A DNA stretch of 64,000 nt. It comes from Cryptomeria japonica. Lineage: Eukaryota > Streptophyta > Pinopsida > Cupressales > Cupressaceae. The stretch is taken from positions 139,527,361-139,591,360 of the forward strand of contig NC_081406.1 in NCBI RefSeq assembly GCF_030272615.1, in the 5' to 3' direction. Under the pieces are notes generated by a model. It was not told the origin of the DNA. It searched no databases and was given only the letters and a program-made list of their open reading frames with translations. The translations under genes were made by a program, and so were the position numbers. Below, piece after piece: positions 1-10,815 of the stretch (position 1 is its first letter; every line of letters starts with the position of its first letter).

Positions 1-109
1 AACTTGACCTATATTTTTAGACATTAAATATATGAATGGAATACCTAGTTCAACAAAGAGATTTATATAATCTAATTAATCTTTATACCAAGTTATATTT
101 GATATGTAG

Positions 110-640
110 AATGCCTCATTTGAGTAAGAGAAAAGTTTTAGAGCTAGGAAAGTTGGATTTCAATATGATTAAACTCACGCAACAACAAGAGCTTCGAATT
201 CTTTCAAGGTGATAGTTTTTTATGTTGCAGAAGTAGTTTCCCACTAATGCATTGGGCATGAGTATAAAGGGTAGATTTTGTGAGTATCTATGTGGTGAGT
301 AGAATTTGGTTTTTGAATAACTATAATTTTCTCAACCTAGACACATTAGATACTACTTTGTGTTCTGGCCGAGAAAAAATATTTTGCATTCAGAATCATC
401 TTTGCAAAGTTGTCTACACTTGAAACATATTTAGATGACATCTATGACACATATGGAACTTATTAGGAGCTTTAACTCTTCATTGAAGCCATTAAAAAGT
501 AATGATACATTTTTTTTAATATTCATATCAAGCAAGAAGTTAGGGAATTTATCATAAATGGCATTTTGGGTGTGTTGACAAATGGGATCCATTGTCAATA
601 AAGGAGCTACCAAAGTATGCTAAAAAAGTTCTATAATTTT
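110..640 (+). pseudogene. Terpene synthase relic (exon 6 to 8 remnants)
   Basis: Three blocks match the downstream intact terpene synthase in order. At about 110-207 the reading LDFNMIKLTQQQELRILSR follows a TGTAG acceptor-like site, as in exon 6. At about 390-500 a block holds the Mg-binding motif DDIYDTYG, followed by in-frame TAG and TAA. At about 582-635 a block reads WDPLSIKELPKYA, the start of exon 8, and then TAA. The WWKES/RxR part of exon 7 is scrambled, and exons 1-5, if ever present, lie left of the window. It is a dead paralogue, same strand, about 1 kb upstream of the live gene, so it probably arose by local tandem duplication. Catalysis is impossible with these stops. The active-site aspartates survive, which suggests fairly recent decay. 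Confidence 0.85.
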
Positions 641-660
641 CCAATCTTTCATGTCTACCA

Positions 661-1372
661 TTTTATCTTTTTATTTTATAATTTATAGAATCAAACACAT
701 ACACTTATCTCTTCCTAAAAATGTTTGGAGTCATTCTATAATATTTGGAAATCTTAGGTTTTAAGATATTTAAGTTGTTAATATAAAAGGATTTTAGAAC
801 ACTTTTTTGTTTTATAAAGATTATATTTTGTGAAATGGTTTATATATACTATTGTATACATATTTAATATTGTATTTATTTTTTCTTGTATTAATTTATT
901 AGAGTATTATTTTGAAGTGAACTGAATAGTTAGAATTCAATTGTGTGCTGTATTTTTTCAAATTAGTTCATCTACCATGGAGAGGCATTGGAAGAGTTCA
1001 TCTCCACTTTCTATTGTCAACAGTGCATTGAACATCTCTTTAACTTCCCTAACATATGGTAGACCCTGTCATCCAACATCAAGGTGAGGGAAGAAACAAA
1101 ACAACAAAGAGAAACATAATGTAACTATATAGAAGATTATTGAAAAGACTTGCCTCATAAGGCATTTATAGTGACTGAATAAAACCATCGTGTCATACTT
1201 TTAAGGTTTTCTTTCTTTGAACTGCTTCTTTACTCCAAGAATTTCATCTCATAGAAGAATTGTCAGATGCGTAAGGTAAGGCTTTCTAAGTAACCTGGGA
1301 AAAACTAAAGGAGACAGAAAGAAAAGCCATTCTAAGTACTAGTACCTTTAAGTTTACCTCACTCACTGTGCT
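661..1372. other. Intergenic spacer upstream of terpene synthase
   Basis: AT-rich sequence with no reading frame that resembles a gene. It separates the terpene synthase relic from the intact gene and presumably includes the distal promoter. I see no repeat or element boundary in it. Confidence 0.5.
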
Positions 1373-1380
1373 TATATATC
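1373..1380 (+). promoter_or_regulatory. Candidate TATA box of terpene synthase
   Basis: TATATATC lies about 235 bp upstream of the start codon, preceded by a C-rich CTCACTCACTG stretch. The composition turns less AT-rich from about 1530 towards the ATG. Assignment is by position and sequence only; the transcription start is not known. Confidence 0.3.
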
Positions 1381-1612
1381 ATATACTTGAGAGACTTGAT
1401 TACTAATTTAAATGTTTGTTTCGGTGAAATCAATTTTTAAGATGTATTTTCCTCTACTACGTTATTCTGTTTTTCGTCGCCTCTTGTGTCAACCGACCAT
1501 AATATTTGCAATATTTGTTTCGGTCAAGATTCTTCACTTTTCAGGAGCACCTGCCATTGAGCGGTTCAGGCATTAAACACCCAGCTTTCGCAGCTCGGAA
1601 ATCATTCTGAGA

Positions 1613-4600
1613 ATGGCTTCCATCTCTCTTTCTCGTTTCACTCTGGGCTTTTCAGGCCTCAACAACCCATCCATACAAAAACCCAGTAATGAGCTTAGGA
1701 TGTTTACTCATGTGTTTCCAAAGCCAAGCAGAAGAAGGCTGGATTTAATTGTTAGCAAGGCTTCAATCACTGCACAACCTACTGAGAGGCGCAGAAATAA
1801 TCATCATCCCAACTTGTGGGATGATAATTTCATAAACTCCCTTCCAAGAGCTTACGAGGTATGTTAGTTTTACAGTCTTCTACTTTGTAATTTTGCTTTG
1901 TTTTTTGCTTGATTGATAGTATTGTGCTGCTGCAGGGTCCTTGTTATGTAGAACGCGCAAAGACACTGATTAGAGAAGTGAAGGAGATATTTAATGGGAT
2001 GTCGACTCAAAATTCTTCTGTCCACGAACGCCTTTCAATGGTGGACAAAGTTGAACGCCTTGGGATCGATCGGCATTTCCAAAAGGAAATAAAGGAGGCT
2101 CTTGATTATGTTTACAGGTTTATTTCTTATAACAATCTTCAATAGCTAAATCTAAAAGCAGTTCATATAATGTATATATATGGGTAGCAGGTATTGGAAT
2201 GACAAAGGCATTGCAAATGGTGAAGGAGGTGCTTGCCCGGATCTGAACACCACAGCCTTGGCACTTCGAATTCTTCGTCTGCACAGATACGACGTCTCTT
2301 CAGGTGGTCTTTAGGTTATTATTTAAGGGAAACATCTAATCATATTGTCACTCTTTAGGGACATTATGTTTTGAAAGAGATAATTTGTTAGTGGCTTTTG
2401 TTTATTAAAAGAAAGTTTCTATTTTTGTTTTTATCTGATTACTATTTGTATTGTTTTATATTAATATCTTATTTTCATTGAGCTATTTTGATAATGATGT
2501 GTTATATTATGCTTTGTTCTTGATAATTGAAGGTGTATTGGAGAATTTTAAAGGAAAAGATGGTCAGTTCTTGAGCTCATATAGTCAATCAAACAAAGAA
2601 ATAAAGACAATTCTAAATTTATTTCAGGTTTCACTTATTGCATTTCATGGAGAGAAAATCATGGAAGAGGCTAAAGCCTTTGCAACTAGATATTTAGAGC
2701 AAGTTCTCCCAAAGATCAATGGTTCTAATCTTTCACGAGAGGTACCCAATGCATATGTATTGATACTTTTGTGTACAAAGTATGTTAATTGTTTTTTCAT
2801 AACTATGTTTGATATTTTTGTTGTTCAATAGATAGAATTTAATCTACACTATGGTTGGCACACCAACGTGCCTAGATTGGAAGCAAGGAATTATATTGAC
2901 ATATATGGAGCTGAAACTTCATGGTATAAAAGGAGGATATCTAAGTAGAAGTATATTATCATTATATTTTAATTTTCTAAATATCAAATAGAAGACATGA
3001 TTTTCTAAGTATATGAGTACAATTTCTTCATATACAGGATGACATGTGAGAGCAACAAGAAGATTTTAGATCTAGCAAAGTTAGACTTCAATATGGTGCA
3101 ATCCATGCAACAACGAGAACTTCAAATACTTGCAAAGTTACTAAGCTACTTGAGATTGGAATCAATATTGATACACAAAAATAATTGCAAATAAAAAATA
3201 GTAGGAATAAAAATAAAGTCTAGTAGTTAACTTATGAAAAAGTTACATTTTATTTGCGCGCTTTTTTTTAGGTGGTGGAAGGAGTCAGGTGTTCACCAGC
3301 TAACATTTGCTCGAAACCGATATGTTGAATTTTATTTCTGGGCCGTAGGAGGGAGTGTAGAGCCAAAGGATTCTGCTTTTAGAATTGGATTTGCAAAAAT
3401 TGGTTCTCTTGTAATAGTTATTGATGATATATATGACACGTATGGGACATTAGATGAACTCAAAATCTTCGCAGAGGCCATTGAAAGGTAAAAATATAAA
3501 TTTTAACAACCCATACAAAATTGAATGATATAGTTATATTTAGATACTTTGGTACAACATTACCTTTTCATAATATTATTTTATGTTCTCTTTTTTGGTT
3601 AGATGGGATCCAAGCTCCATAGATGGACTTCCTGAATATATGAAAGTTGTGTTCATCATGTTTTATAATATGGTGAATGAAATAACACAAGAGATAATCA
3701 AAACCCAAGGACGAGACACACTTGATTATGCTAGAAATGCTGTAAGTAGTTGTAATTATCGTCATAAAAATACTCATGTGTCTTAAAAATATAAACTAGC
3801 ATATATATCTTTTGTACATTTGTTTAAAATATATGCACACATATAAATCTCAAGCATCTATCTAGTTGATGTTTTATATTTTAATAGCTATATTAAAGAT
3901 ATCTATGTGCTAGTGCAAAAATGGTATTGATGAATGATGAATATGTAATGTAGTGGAATATTTTCATCAATTCTTACTTGCAAGAAGCGAAGTGGCTAGC
4001 TGCTGGTTATATACCAACTTTTGAGGAGTACATGGAGAATGGGAAAATTAGTGGTGGTGCTAGAATACTTATCTTGCAACCTGTGTTAACATTGGACACA
4101 CTTCTTCCTCAGAACCTACTTCCAAAATTTGATTTTCCCTCAAGGTTCCTTGATATTATGGGACACACATTTCGGTTAAGCAATGATATTAATACTTTCA
4201 AGGTATATTAAAAAATAGAGCTACATATATTTTAAGTTTCTATATCCTTCTTTTGATGTCCTATTTATTTTAGGAAAGGTGTTTCAATTAAAATTATAAT
4301 ATGTGATGAAATGCAGGTTGAAGCTACTAGGGGTGAGGAAGCTTCTTGTGTAAGATGCTATATGAGAGATAATCCTAATTCAACAGAAGAAGAAGCTTTG
4401 GATTATCTTAATTCCTTCCAAGATGAATTATTGAAAGAACTGATGTGGGAATATTTGAAAAAGGACGGTGTACCGACATACTCTAAAGATCATGCAGTTT
4501 CCTTGTCAAGAGGAATTCAACTCTTTTACAAAGAGGGAGATGGATTTAGTGCTGCCACTAGAGATATAAGAGACCATATTTGGAAAACTTTGGTTCAACA

Positions 4601-4613
4601 TATTACAATGTGA
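1613..4613 (+). CDS. Terpene synthase, conifer TPS-d type, probably a plastid monoterpene synthase (10 exons)
   Basis: Class I terpene synthase: ionises an isoprenyl diphosphate, probably geranyl diphosphate, and cyclises the cation. Exons deduced from frame and GT-AG sites: 1613-1858, 1936-2117, 2191-2303, 2533-2741, 2832-2944, 3038-3136, 3272-3487, 3603-3741, 3954-4202, 4317-4613; 1863 nt, 620 aa, all phases compatible, no internal stop. The N-terminus is rich in S, R and K like a transit peptide, then RR(x8)W at residues 59-69 as in cyclising monoterpene synthases. RxR is R335-N-R337, DDIYD is 372-376, and the second metal site NDINTFKVE is 516-524. Length and nine introns fit the gymnosperm two-domain (alpha-beta) class; no gamma domain. 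The start is the first ATG, in front of the leader. The product cannot be read from sequence, and sesquiterpene synthesis is possible if the leader is not functional. Confidence 0.93.
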
Positions 4614-4822
4614 TTTTGGGATATTGTTGATTAAGTTGTGAGTTGTTGAAAGCTATATTAAATAAGCTAATAATCTATGTTAGTATGAATATTCTTGGCC
4701 ACTTACTATATATGTATTGTGTACTAAGTGATGATAATATGAATTTTATTATGCTAGATGTTCAAACTATACTATCATTTTTTATGGATGTAATTTGTAT
4801 GGTTCAATACATTCTATGTATA

Positions 4823-4828
4823 AATAAA
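4823..4828 (+). terminator. Candidate polyadenylation signal of terpene synthase
   Basis: AATAAA, about 210 bp after the stop codon, in T-rich surroundings. It is the best match to the canonical hexamer downstream of the gene; the true cleavage site is unknown. Confidence 0.35.
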
Positions 4829-4942
4829 TACTTTTTGGGTTGTTCACTTGAAGAGGACATAAAATTTAACATGAGCATTTTGTGTACTTAGTATGGGCCA
4901 AGAGTGGAAAATGTTTAAATTAGTATATATTTATTCTTAGCC

Positions 4943-5008
4943 ATTAATCACTAAGAGGCTTAAAAAATTATGAATGCAATTAATCACTAAGAGACTTAAA
5001 AAATTAGT
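4943..5008. repeat. 36-bp direct duplication
   Basis: The segment beginning ATTAATCACTAAGAG at 4943 recurs at 4979 with one G/A change (GAGGCT versus GAGACT). It sits in otherwise featureless AT-rich spacer (4830-5340) downstream of the terpene synthase. Confidence 0.7.
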
Positions 5009-5344
5009 AAGAAAACCAATAGTAGGAATATGATAATTACTTCTACCTAATTTGGTTGATGGTTGGGTGGATGGATTGTTGTGTTGATAGTGAAATTCAT
5101 CGGTTTATTTTGAAGAAAGTTTTAATATGATTAACTATCAATAAGTGGCACATTTGTGTATTCATTTTGACTCACAATATGATACTTTTTTACTATCACT
5201 TCTGTATTCACTGACTTTTTTAAGTACAGTTTCATATATTCATCATTTACATCATATATTTGTATACTAACATTCACAACAACAAATTTATTCATTTCTT
5301 TCAAACCTACACATTTCTATCTTTGGTCAATCCTTAAAGAGTAA

Positions 5345-5489
5345 TGATCATTGTCCATATCTCATTTGATCATTCTCATTGTCTATATCTCATTCGATTT
5401 GATCATTCTCATTGTCCATATCTCATTTGATCATTCTCATTGTCCATATCTCATTCCATTTGATCATTCTCATTGTCCATATCGCATTT
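5345..5489. repeat. Minisatellite, five copies of a 27-32 bp unit
   Basis: The unit core CATTGTCCATATCTCATT followed by TGATCATTCT is repeated five times. Copies vary in length because some have an extra CGATT or CCATT. It probably arose by slippage. No coding role is likely, although one frame stays open across it as expected for a repeat. Confidence 0.85.
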
Positions 5490-5879
5490 CCAAACAAAAA
5501 ATTTATTCAATAGTGCTAAGGTTCAATCTTGAGGGATTGAGTTTTAACCCATATCGAATTTTTAGATTATACTAAGTTTAAGACATACATTAGACTATGA
5601 ACACTAGACTTTGTATAGAATCAACAATTAATTCTTCGTCATCCTTCCTGAAAGTAAGTGCATCCATCCTACCATTTGATTATTGTATTTTCTACTCATC
5701 TATTAACACCTAGCTTAGGTGCATACTTAAATACAACTTAATTGTAGGGTTATTGTTTACATTTATTTAATTAGTCTAGATCTATGAAAATGAGATTATA
5801 TTCCAGTATATTTTTAATGAACCTGTATAAGACAAAAACTCTTGGCCTTCTCATAGGGTTTATTGTTTTTTCTAATTAA
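5490..5879. other. Unassigned AT-rich spacer
   Basis: No gene, repeat or element boundary recognised. It lies between the minisatellite and a relic related to the coiled-coil retroposon. Confidence 0.4.
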
Positions 5880-6200
5880 TGCTTAAAATCTGAAGGAGAC
5901 AGAACATATGAAGGAAGATTTCAAAGGGAGAATTGGAAACAAGCTACAAGAAGCTTAATGATAATCTAATTAAATTGGTCAACTTTAGCTACAAGGTTAC
6001 CAAGTCCAGTGCTGAAAATGTTAGAGTTATGACAAAGAAGTTTGAAAGAGCTCAGGAAACTGAATCTTTCTTCATTGATATTGATGTTGTTGAGAAAGGC
6101 AAGTAGGCTACTCCGGAGGAGGGTAAAGCCCCTTTTACCTGTACTAGAGCGAGCAAAAGGAAGATGATGGACCAAGTAGCACAAAATGTAAAATCTACAC
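5880..6200 (+). pseudogene. Relic of the coiled-coil retroposon ORF (third copy)
   Basis: A broken reading frame rich in K, E, N and D. Its segment KLNDNLIKLVNFSYKVTK parallels KLNDNIISLATYNHNLVKN in the 7.0-8.3 kb copy, and both are followed by a basic TR-SKR stretch (TRASKRK here, TRPSKRTR there). A frameshift near 5955 and a TAG near 6106 interrupt it. No matching 3' tail or target duplication is visible here, so the element's edges are lost. Function of the ancestral protein is unknown; it looks helical. Confidence 0.5.
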
Positions 6201-7003
6201 TTTTTGTCAGTTTTTAGATAATTTTAAATCTTATTAAGATTATAATGTTCTTTGTTAATGCCTCGTACCTATACATATAATTTTAAGGTTTGAGATTCAT
6301 TATGTCGCTTTGCTTTTTCTCTCACTCTAAATAACTTTGGTGTTGACTTTAGAAATGTAGGGGCATCAATCAACTTTTGGTCAGGTTGTGTTTTATTAGT
6401 TTAGATTTGTTGTCTTACTTCTCAATTTTGGTTTGCTAAGTTGCCTAAATTTGGGGGATTTATATTTGACAAAGGAGGATCAAGGATTCCTAACCTCCAA
6501 TCATCTTATTTTCTCAGAAGCAATTTAGGCAAATTCAATTATGGAAATTAGGAAATTGGTGGAACAACGATGAGATCTAAAAGAACAATTTTAGTCAAGG
6601 ATTTTTTGGTTTTCTTCCTAGAAGAATAGATCAGAGGGAGCTAGAGGGACCAATCAATGGAGTGAGGAAAAAATATCACAAATGATAGAGAGAGAAAAGA
6701 GGGTTGAATGGGTGCTTTGGACCAGAAGAAAAATGCATAACATTCGACACTATGTGGGATTGGGTAGAAGTAGTGTAAAGAGTTAGAGACATTGAGAATG
6801 ATTGATCTTTTGCAAGGATAAAATAGGAGTGGAAAGAAGAAATAAAAATGGAGGCAGAGAATGGGACTAGTTTTGATCAAGTCACATGTGACCAAGATTT
6901 GCATTTGATGTCTACAACAATTTTGTTTCGTATGTAGATATAATAAAATGTCCATTCAAATTATTTTGGTTGTAGAATTTGTTGATTCACAGTTAATGAA
7001 ATG

Positions 7004-8342
7004 TTGTTGATTAAGGAACAAATAGGTTTTGAAGGGACCTGAAACCCTTTTATATAGAACTATTATAAAATATTTCTAAAAGATTTAACCATTTTTTAAA
7101 AAGCAGCCAAAACTCAACAAAATACTAGTAACAAACCAAAAACCACAAAAACGACAGCAAGAAGGAAATCCTTGTTCAATTTTTTTAGGGCCTCCATGGC
7201 CTTAGCTTCCAATTATGTCATGTTGAATGCAATATTGTTTAGCTCCTGTATTTCTTGATTAGGAGATTTCTTCTTCGAGTGGCTCTGGTTCTCTTGGAAG
7301 GCCTAGTAGTACCATCTTGTTTCTTCTCTATGGAGTCCACATTAAGTATAGCCCCTTCCTAATGGAGGTTTGAATTTTTCCTACCATTATATTTATGCTT
7401 TCAGTTTAATTCTTCACCAAATTATGATTGTAGGTAGCCAAAGAGATAATATTATCATTAACTTTCTAGATTTTCTTTCCAGATGTTTCAATCTACCTTC
7501 ATACTCTTTCTTAACTTTCTTCTCCAAATTTGAGATTATGTTGTCATAATATTTCTTAAGATCATTCATTGTGCTTAGTGTCTTCTGCATGTAATCAACA
7601 ATTGATTTCCTCTACTCCACAAACCATTGTTTAGCTCCTTGGTTGTCATGTTTTCTCGTCACTACCCAAAGTTTAAAATTAATCTCCTTTATTTCGCAAA
7701 ATGCCCATTTGAACATTCTAAAATTATCCACAGAAGAATCACAGGCGATGGCTAGAACATCATCAAAGTTTTCTCTGTCTACACTTAGATAAGGAGAATT
7801 AGCATTGAGATAATTAGGAAAGGGGGTTCTATCATTCCTGTTAGGGAGAGGTTCTAACTTGCCTAGAATAGAATTGTGGGAAGGAAAGGACTCTGAGTTT
7901 GAAATAGAAACAGGGGACATTGTCTTGCTTCAAGGAAGTGTCTGACTCGGAGTCTGTGTCCTCCATCTTTGTATTCCACTCATCCTCATCAGAGGAGAGG
8001 CTAACATGGTCATCATCCTCAAAATCATGTCATGGGTTAGGATCTCTAGATGATGTGGAAGGAAAGGATTTGATATGTTCATTAATCAAGAATAACATAC
8101 CCCCATGAAAGACAGGTTTTTTCTTGTTCTTCCTATGATCTTTGATGCTAGCATTGATAGAGGCAAGTAAGAATAATGGAAATGATAATTTCACCTTATT
8201 CCTAAAATGGTTTAGCAAGATGAAATGATGCCCAAAAGCCCTAGTATATCCACCATCTAGGGTAATATACTTCATAAAAACAAAGAGAACAGAGAGCCAT
8301 AGATTTTACCCATATCATAGATGCTTTTTTACACTTAAAAAT
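7004..8342 (-). mobile_element. Retroposon-like insertion with coiled-coil ORF
   Basis: This 1339-bp insertion is bounded by an exact 13-bp direct repeat AGTTAATGAAATG (6991-7003 and 8343-8355). The sister LTR near 10110-10130 has the single uninterrupted site, so the boundaries are well supported. Read on the minus strand it has a broken protein-coding part, a T-rich stretch, the block GGGTTTCAGGTCCCTT and a terminal CCTTAATCAACAA. A 13-bp duplication and the absence of terminal repeats point to target-primed (LINE/SINE-like) insertion rather than an LTR or DNA transposon. No reverse transcriptase is visible, so it is either 5'-truncated or mobilised in trans. A second copy with the same tail lies at 43597-44385. 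Confidence 0.8.
7195..8275 (-). pseudogene. Unrecognised ORF of the retroposon, coiled-coil rich
   Basis: Minus-strand reading in several frames. The N-terminal part (8275-8030) contains FGHHFILLNHFRNKVKLSFP and a segment ending FLINEHIKSFP. A middle part (7920-7612) is acidic/serine-rich and then reads DNFRMFKWAFCEIKEINFKLW. A K/E-rich helical segment about 7600-7440 (KKYYDNIISNLEKKVKKEYE) is a likely coiled coil, followed by a basic KRTRATRRR stretch near 7300. Stops and frameshifts break it at least three times. I do not recognise the family and assign no function; the plan is loosely that of a nucleic-acid-binding, self-associating protein. Confidence 0.55.
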
Positions 8343-8502
8343 AGTTAATGAAATGCTAGTTTGTGTTGTTATGTTAAATTATTGAGGTTCTTTTCATATC
8401 TTTCTATCTATTAGGTTTGATTTTGAAGTTCCTGGACCACTATTGAGAAGAGAAATAGTTTGCATCTTTTTTTGTTGGTTTGAGATTCAACTTGCATCAG
8501 TT

Positions 8503-8514
8503 TGGTATTAGAGC
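8503..8514 (+). other. Primer binding site of element A
   Basis: TGGTATTAGAGC, one change from TGGTATCAGAGC, the complement of the plant initiator tRNA-Met 3' end used by many plant LTR elements. It lies 3 bp after the 5' LTR end. Confidence 0.8.
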
Positions 8515-9484
8515 TACAAGATCTGGGAATTGGAGAAGCTTGAAGGTGTCTCTAGGAAACTCTATCTAAGGAGTTATTTGCAAAGGAGGATTCTATAATT
8601 GTAGACGCTAGAAAAGGAGGCACAAAATATTGCTTGATATTGTCAAAAGAAGATGATTTTGGAGAGAAGGATGAATTGGGTCATGAGGAATCCTGTAATA
8701 ATCCCATTTGGTGAGGATTATTGGGATGAAGTAAAGAAAATAAATCCCTTTGAGAAATTGAAAGTGATTCCAAGTAGAATGGATGTGTTGGAGAAGTGTT
8801 TTCCTAATATTTTTGTAACTATAGGACTTAAGAAAAGAAATTAAAGGTAATGAATTTGCAATAGAGCTATGTCTCTTGTAAGGAATTATAAAAGCAACCA
8901 AAGATGAGGAGATAAGTAAGCTAGTTTCTAAAAATGAAGAATTGAAGAATGAGATTGCGTCAATCCAAGAGGTTGTTGCAGATAGATAAGATCTTATTCA
9001 TGAGATAGAGGATGGGTAATTCATTGAGAAATATTTGATAAATGAGTCTTAGCCCTTGTGCTAGAGGAGAGTGGAGAATGTGCAGATATTCTAGAGTTAT
9101 TACTCAAATTTCTATCAGATATAAGATTTCTATTGCAAGCATTGATGGTTTGATGAGTTGTTTGATTCAGCTGGCACCTATTGTTGTAGTTGTATCAATT
9201 GAGTCAAAGAGGATTGTTATTTCATGGCATTTAGGATATTCGTATTATATTTGAGTGGCCAATGGATCTAAATGTGGATGCTTTTGATTTAAAGGAGGCA
9301 TATGAAGTGTACAATATTTCTCTCAACAAAAATTGAGGATTGTTGATTAATTCTATATGGCAAGAAGGTAATCGCTTATGGATACCTTCAAAGAGAGAGA
9401 CCCTCCTAATAGAAAATTATTGTGTCATTCCATTGGTAACCTCATGTCTAGAAGAACATGATTGTTTTTATCTCTAAGGGATCT
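8515..9484 (+). other. Interior of element A, no recognisable gene
   Basis: About 970 bp with only short frames and no gag, protease, RT or integrase motif. A purine-rich TCTCTAAGGGATCT lies just before the 3' LTR and is the likely polypurine tract. Confidence 0.6.
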
Positions 9485-10266
9485 TGATGCAAGGGCATCG
9501 ATCAACTTTTAGTCCTCGTATATTATTAGTTCAAATGTGTGGTCTTAGTTCTCAATTTTGGTTTGATAAGTTGCCTAAATTTGGGGATTTGTGTTTGGAG
9601 GAGGATTGAGGATTCCTTACTTCCAATCATATTATTTTGTCAAAAGAAATTTGAGCAGATTTAGTTATGGGTGTTGAGAAGCGAATGAAACATGGGAGTT
9701 GAAAGAACAATTTTAGATAGGGAGCTTATGGTTATCTTGTTTGAAGAACTAGTCAGTGGAAAGATAGAGGGATCGGTCAAAGGAGTGAGGAAACAATTAT
9801 CAAAAGAGGCAAATGGAAGAAAAAGAGGTTCAAATGGGTGATTGGGGTTAGAATAAAAACATGTATCACTGGATGTTGTGTGAAATTAGGTAGAAGTAGT
9901 GTAAATAGTTAGGGATGTTGAGCATGATTGATCTATGGCAAGGATTAGACAAGAGTAGAAAGAATAAATGAAAATAGAGATAGACAACGGAAGCAGTTTT
10001 GCTCGAGTCATGTGACTGAGACTTGCAGCTAATGTTTGAAAATATTTTTGTCTCATATTGTAGAAATAATAAAATTTTCATTCAAATTGTTTGGGTTGTA
10101 GAATTTGTCACTTAACAATTAATGAAATTTTAGTTTGCATTTATTAAATTAAATAGTTTCATGTCACATCTTTCTATGTTTTGGGTTTGAGTTTAAAGCT
10201 CCTATCGCTATTGAGGAGTAGAAACAATTTGTAGTGTTTGTTTGGTTTGGGATTTGACTTGCATCA
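9485..10266 (+). repeat. 3' LTR of element A
   Basis: Starts TGATGCAAGGGCATC and ends TTGCATCA. It is followed by the target duplication TTTAG. It preserves the empty site of the retroposon that split the 5' LTR. Confidence 0.85.
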
Positions 10267-10271
10267 TTTAG

Positions 10272-10810
10272 GGATTCATTTTTTTAGATATTATAGCTCA
10301 CTAGTTTATCTAACTTTTAAATCTAAGAGTTATATGCTTTGTTATTAATCATATTATTAAAAATAAAAATCTTCTTGTAAGGATAACAATATTGGTTGCA
10401 ACCACAAATTATAAATAATTTGATGTTGTACAAAGTTGTACATTGAAAGTGTGCAACACATAAAAAGAAATGAAATAATTCTTAATGATCTAGAATCAAT
10501 AAACTTATGAAGATGTACACATATGTAGTGCAAAGAAGAGTTATCTTCCACCTTAAAAATTAGCATGCAACTCCACTAAGAGACCTATTTAAGCTTATCA
10601 CTAGAAATGGAAATATCACTTAGATAAGAGATATCCATGAGAAAGAAAATAATTTCCTATGAAATATTATTCTGCACTAATACCCTACCTTAAGATTATC
10701 TTAGGTGGGAATAAATGAATTGGGTCACATCAACTAGGCTTGATGAGATACCCAAGTACAAAACAATCTTCCGTTAAGTAAAAAATAATGAAGAACACCT
10801 TTTGGACAAA
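10272..10810. other. Unassigned spacer between elements A and B
   Basis: AT-rich sequence with no gene motif. Nothing supported. Confidence 0.4.
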
Positions 10811-10815
10811 AATTA

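Larger units (their letters stand above)
6353..8499 (+). repeat. 5' LTR of element A (interrupted)
   Basis: Aligns with 9485-10266 over the blocks 6353-7003 and 8343-8499. The intervening 1.34 kb is a later insertion. Without it the LTR is about 0.8 kb. It ends CTTGCATCA just before the primer binding site. Confidence 0.85.
6353..10266 (+). mobile_element. Element A: non-autonomous LTR retrotransposon
   Basis: Two direct LTRs (6353-8499, carrying a later insertion, and 9485-10266) flank a 985-bp interior without gag or pol. A primer binding site TGGTATTAGAGC (one mismatch to the usual initiator tRNA-Met site) lies 3 bp inside the 5' LTR. A 5-bp target duplication TTTAG is at 6348-6352 and 10267-10271. 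The LTR start reads TGATGC in the 3' copy and has decayed to AAATGT in the 5' copy. The LTRs are visibly more diverged than those of the larger elements in the window, so this is an old insertion. It must have been mobilised in trans. Confidence 0.85.

Noticed and set aside
431-613. Open frame on the minus strand over the terpene synthase relic
   Set aside because: It is the reverse of the DDxxD-containing relic and has no independent similarity.
5345-5489. CRISPR-like direct repeat with spacers
   Set aside because: Units are contiguous with no unique spacers, and the genome is eukaryotic.
6641-6955. 104-codon minus-strand frame with hydrophobic F/L-rich sequence
   Set aside because: It lies within an LTR of element A; the matching part of the sister LTR (9866-10081) does not keep the same frame.
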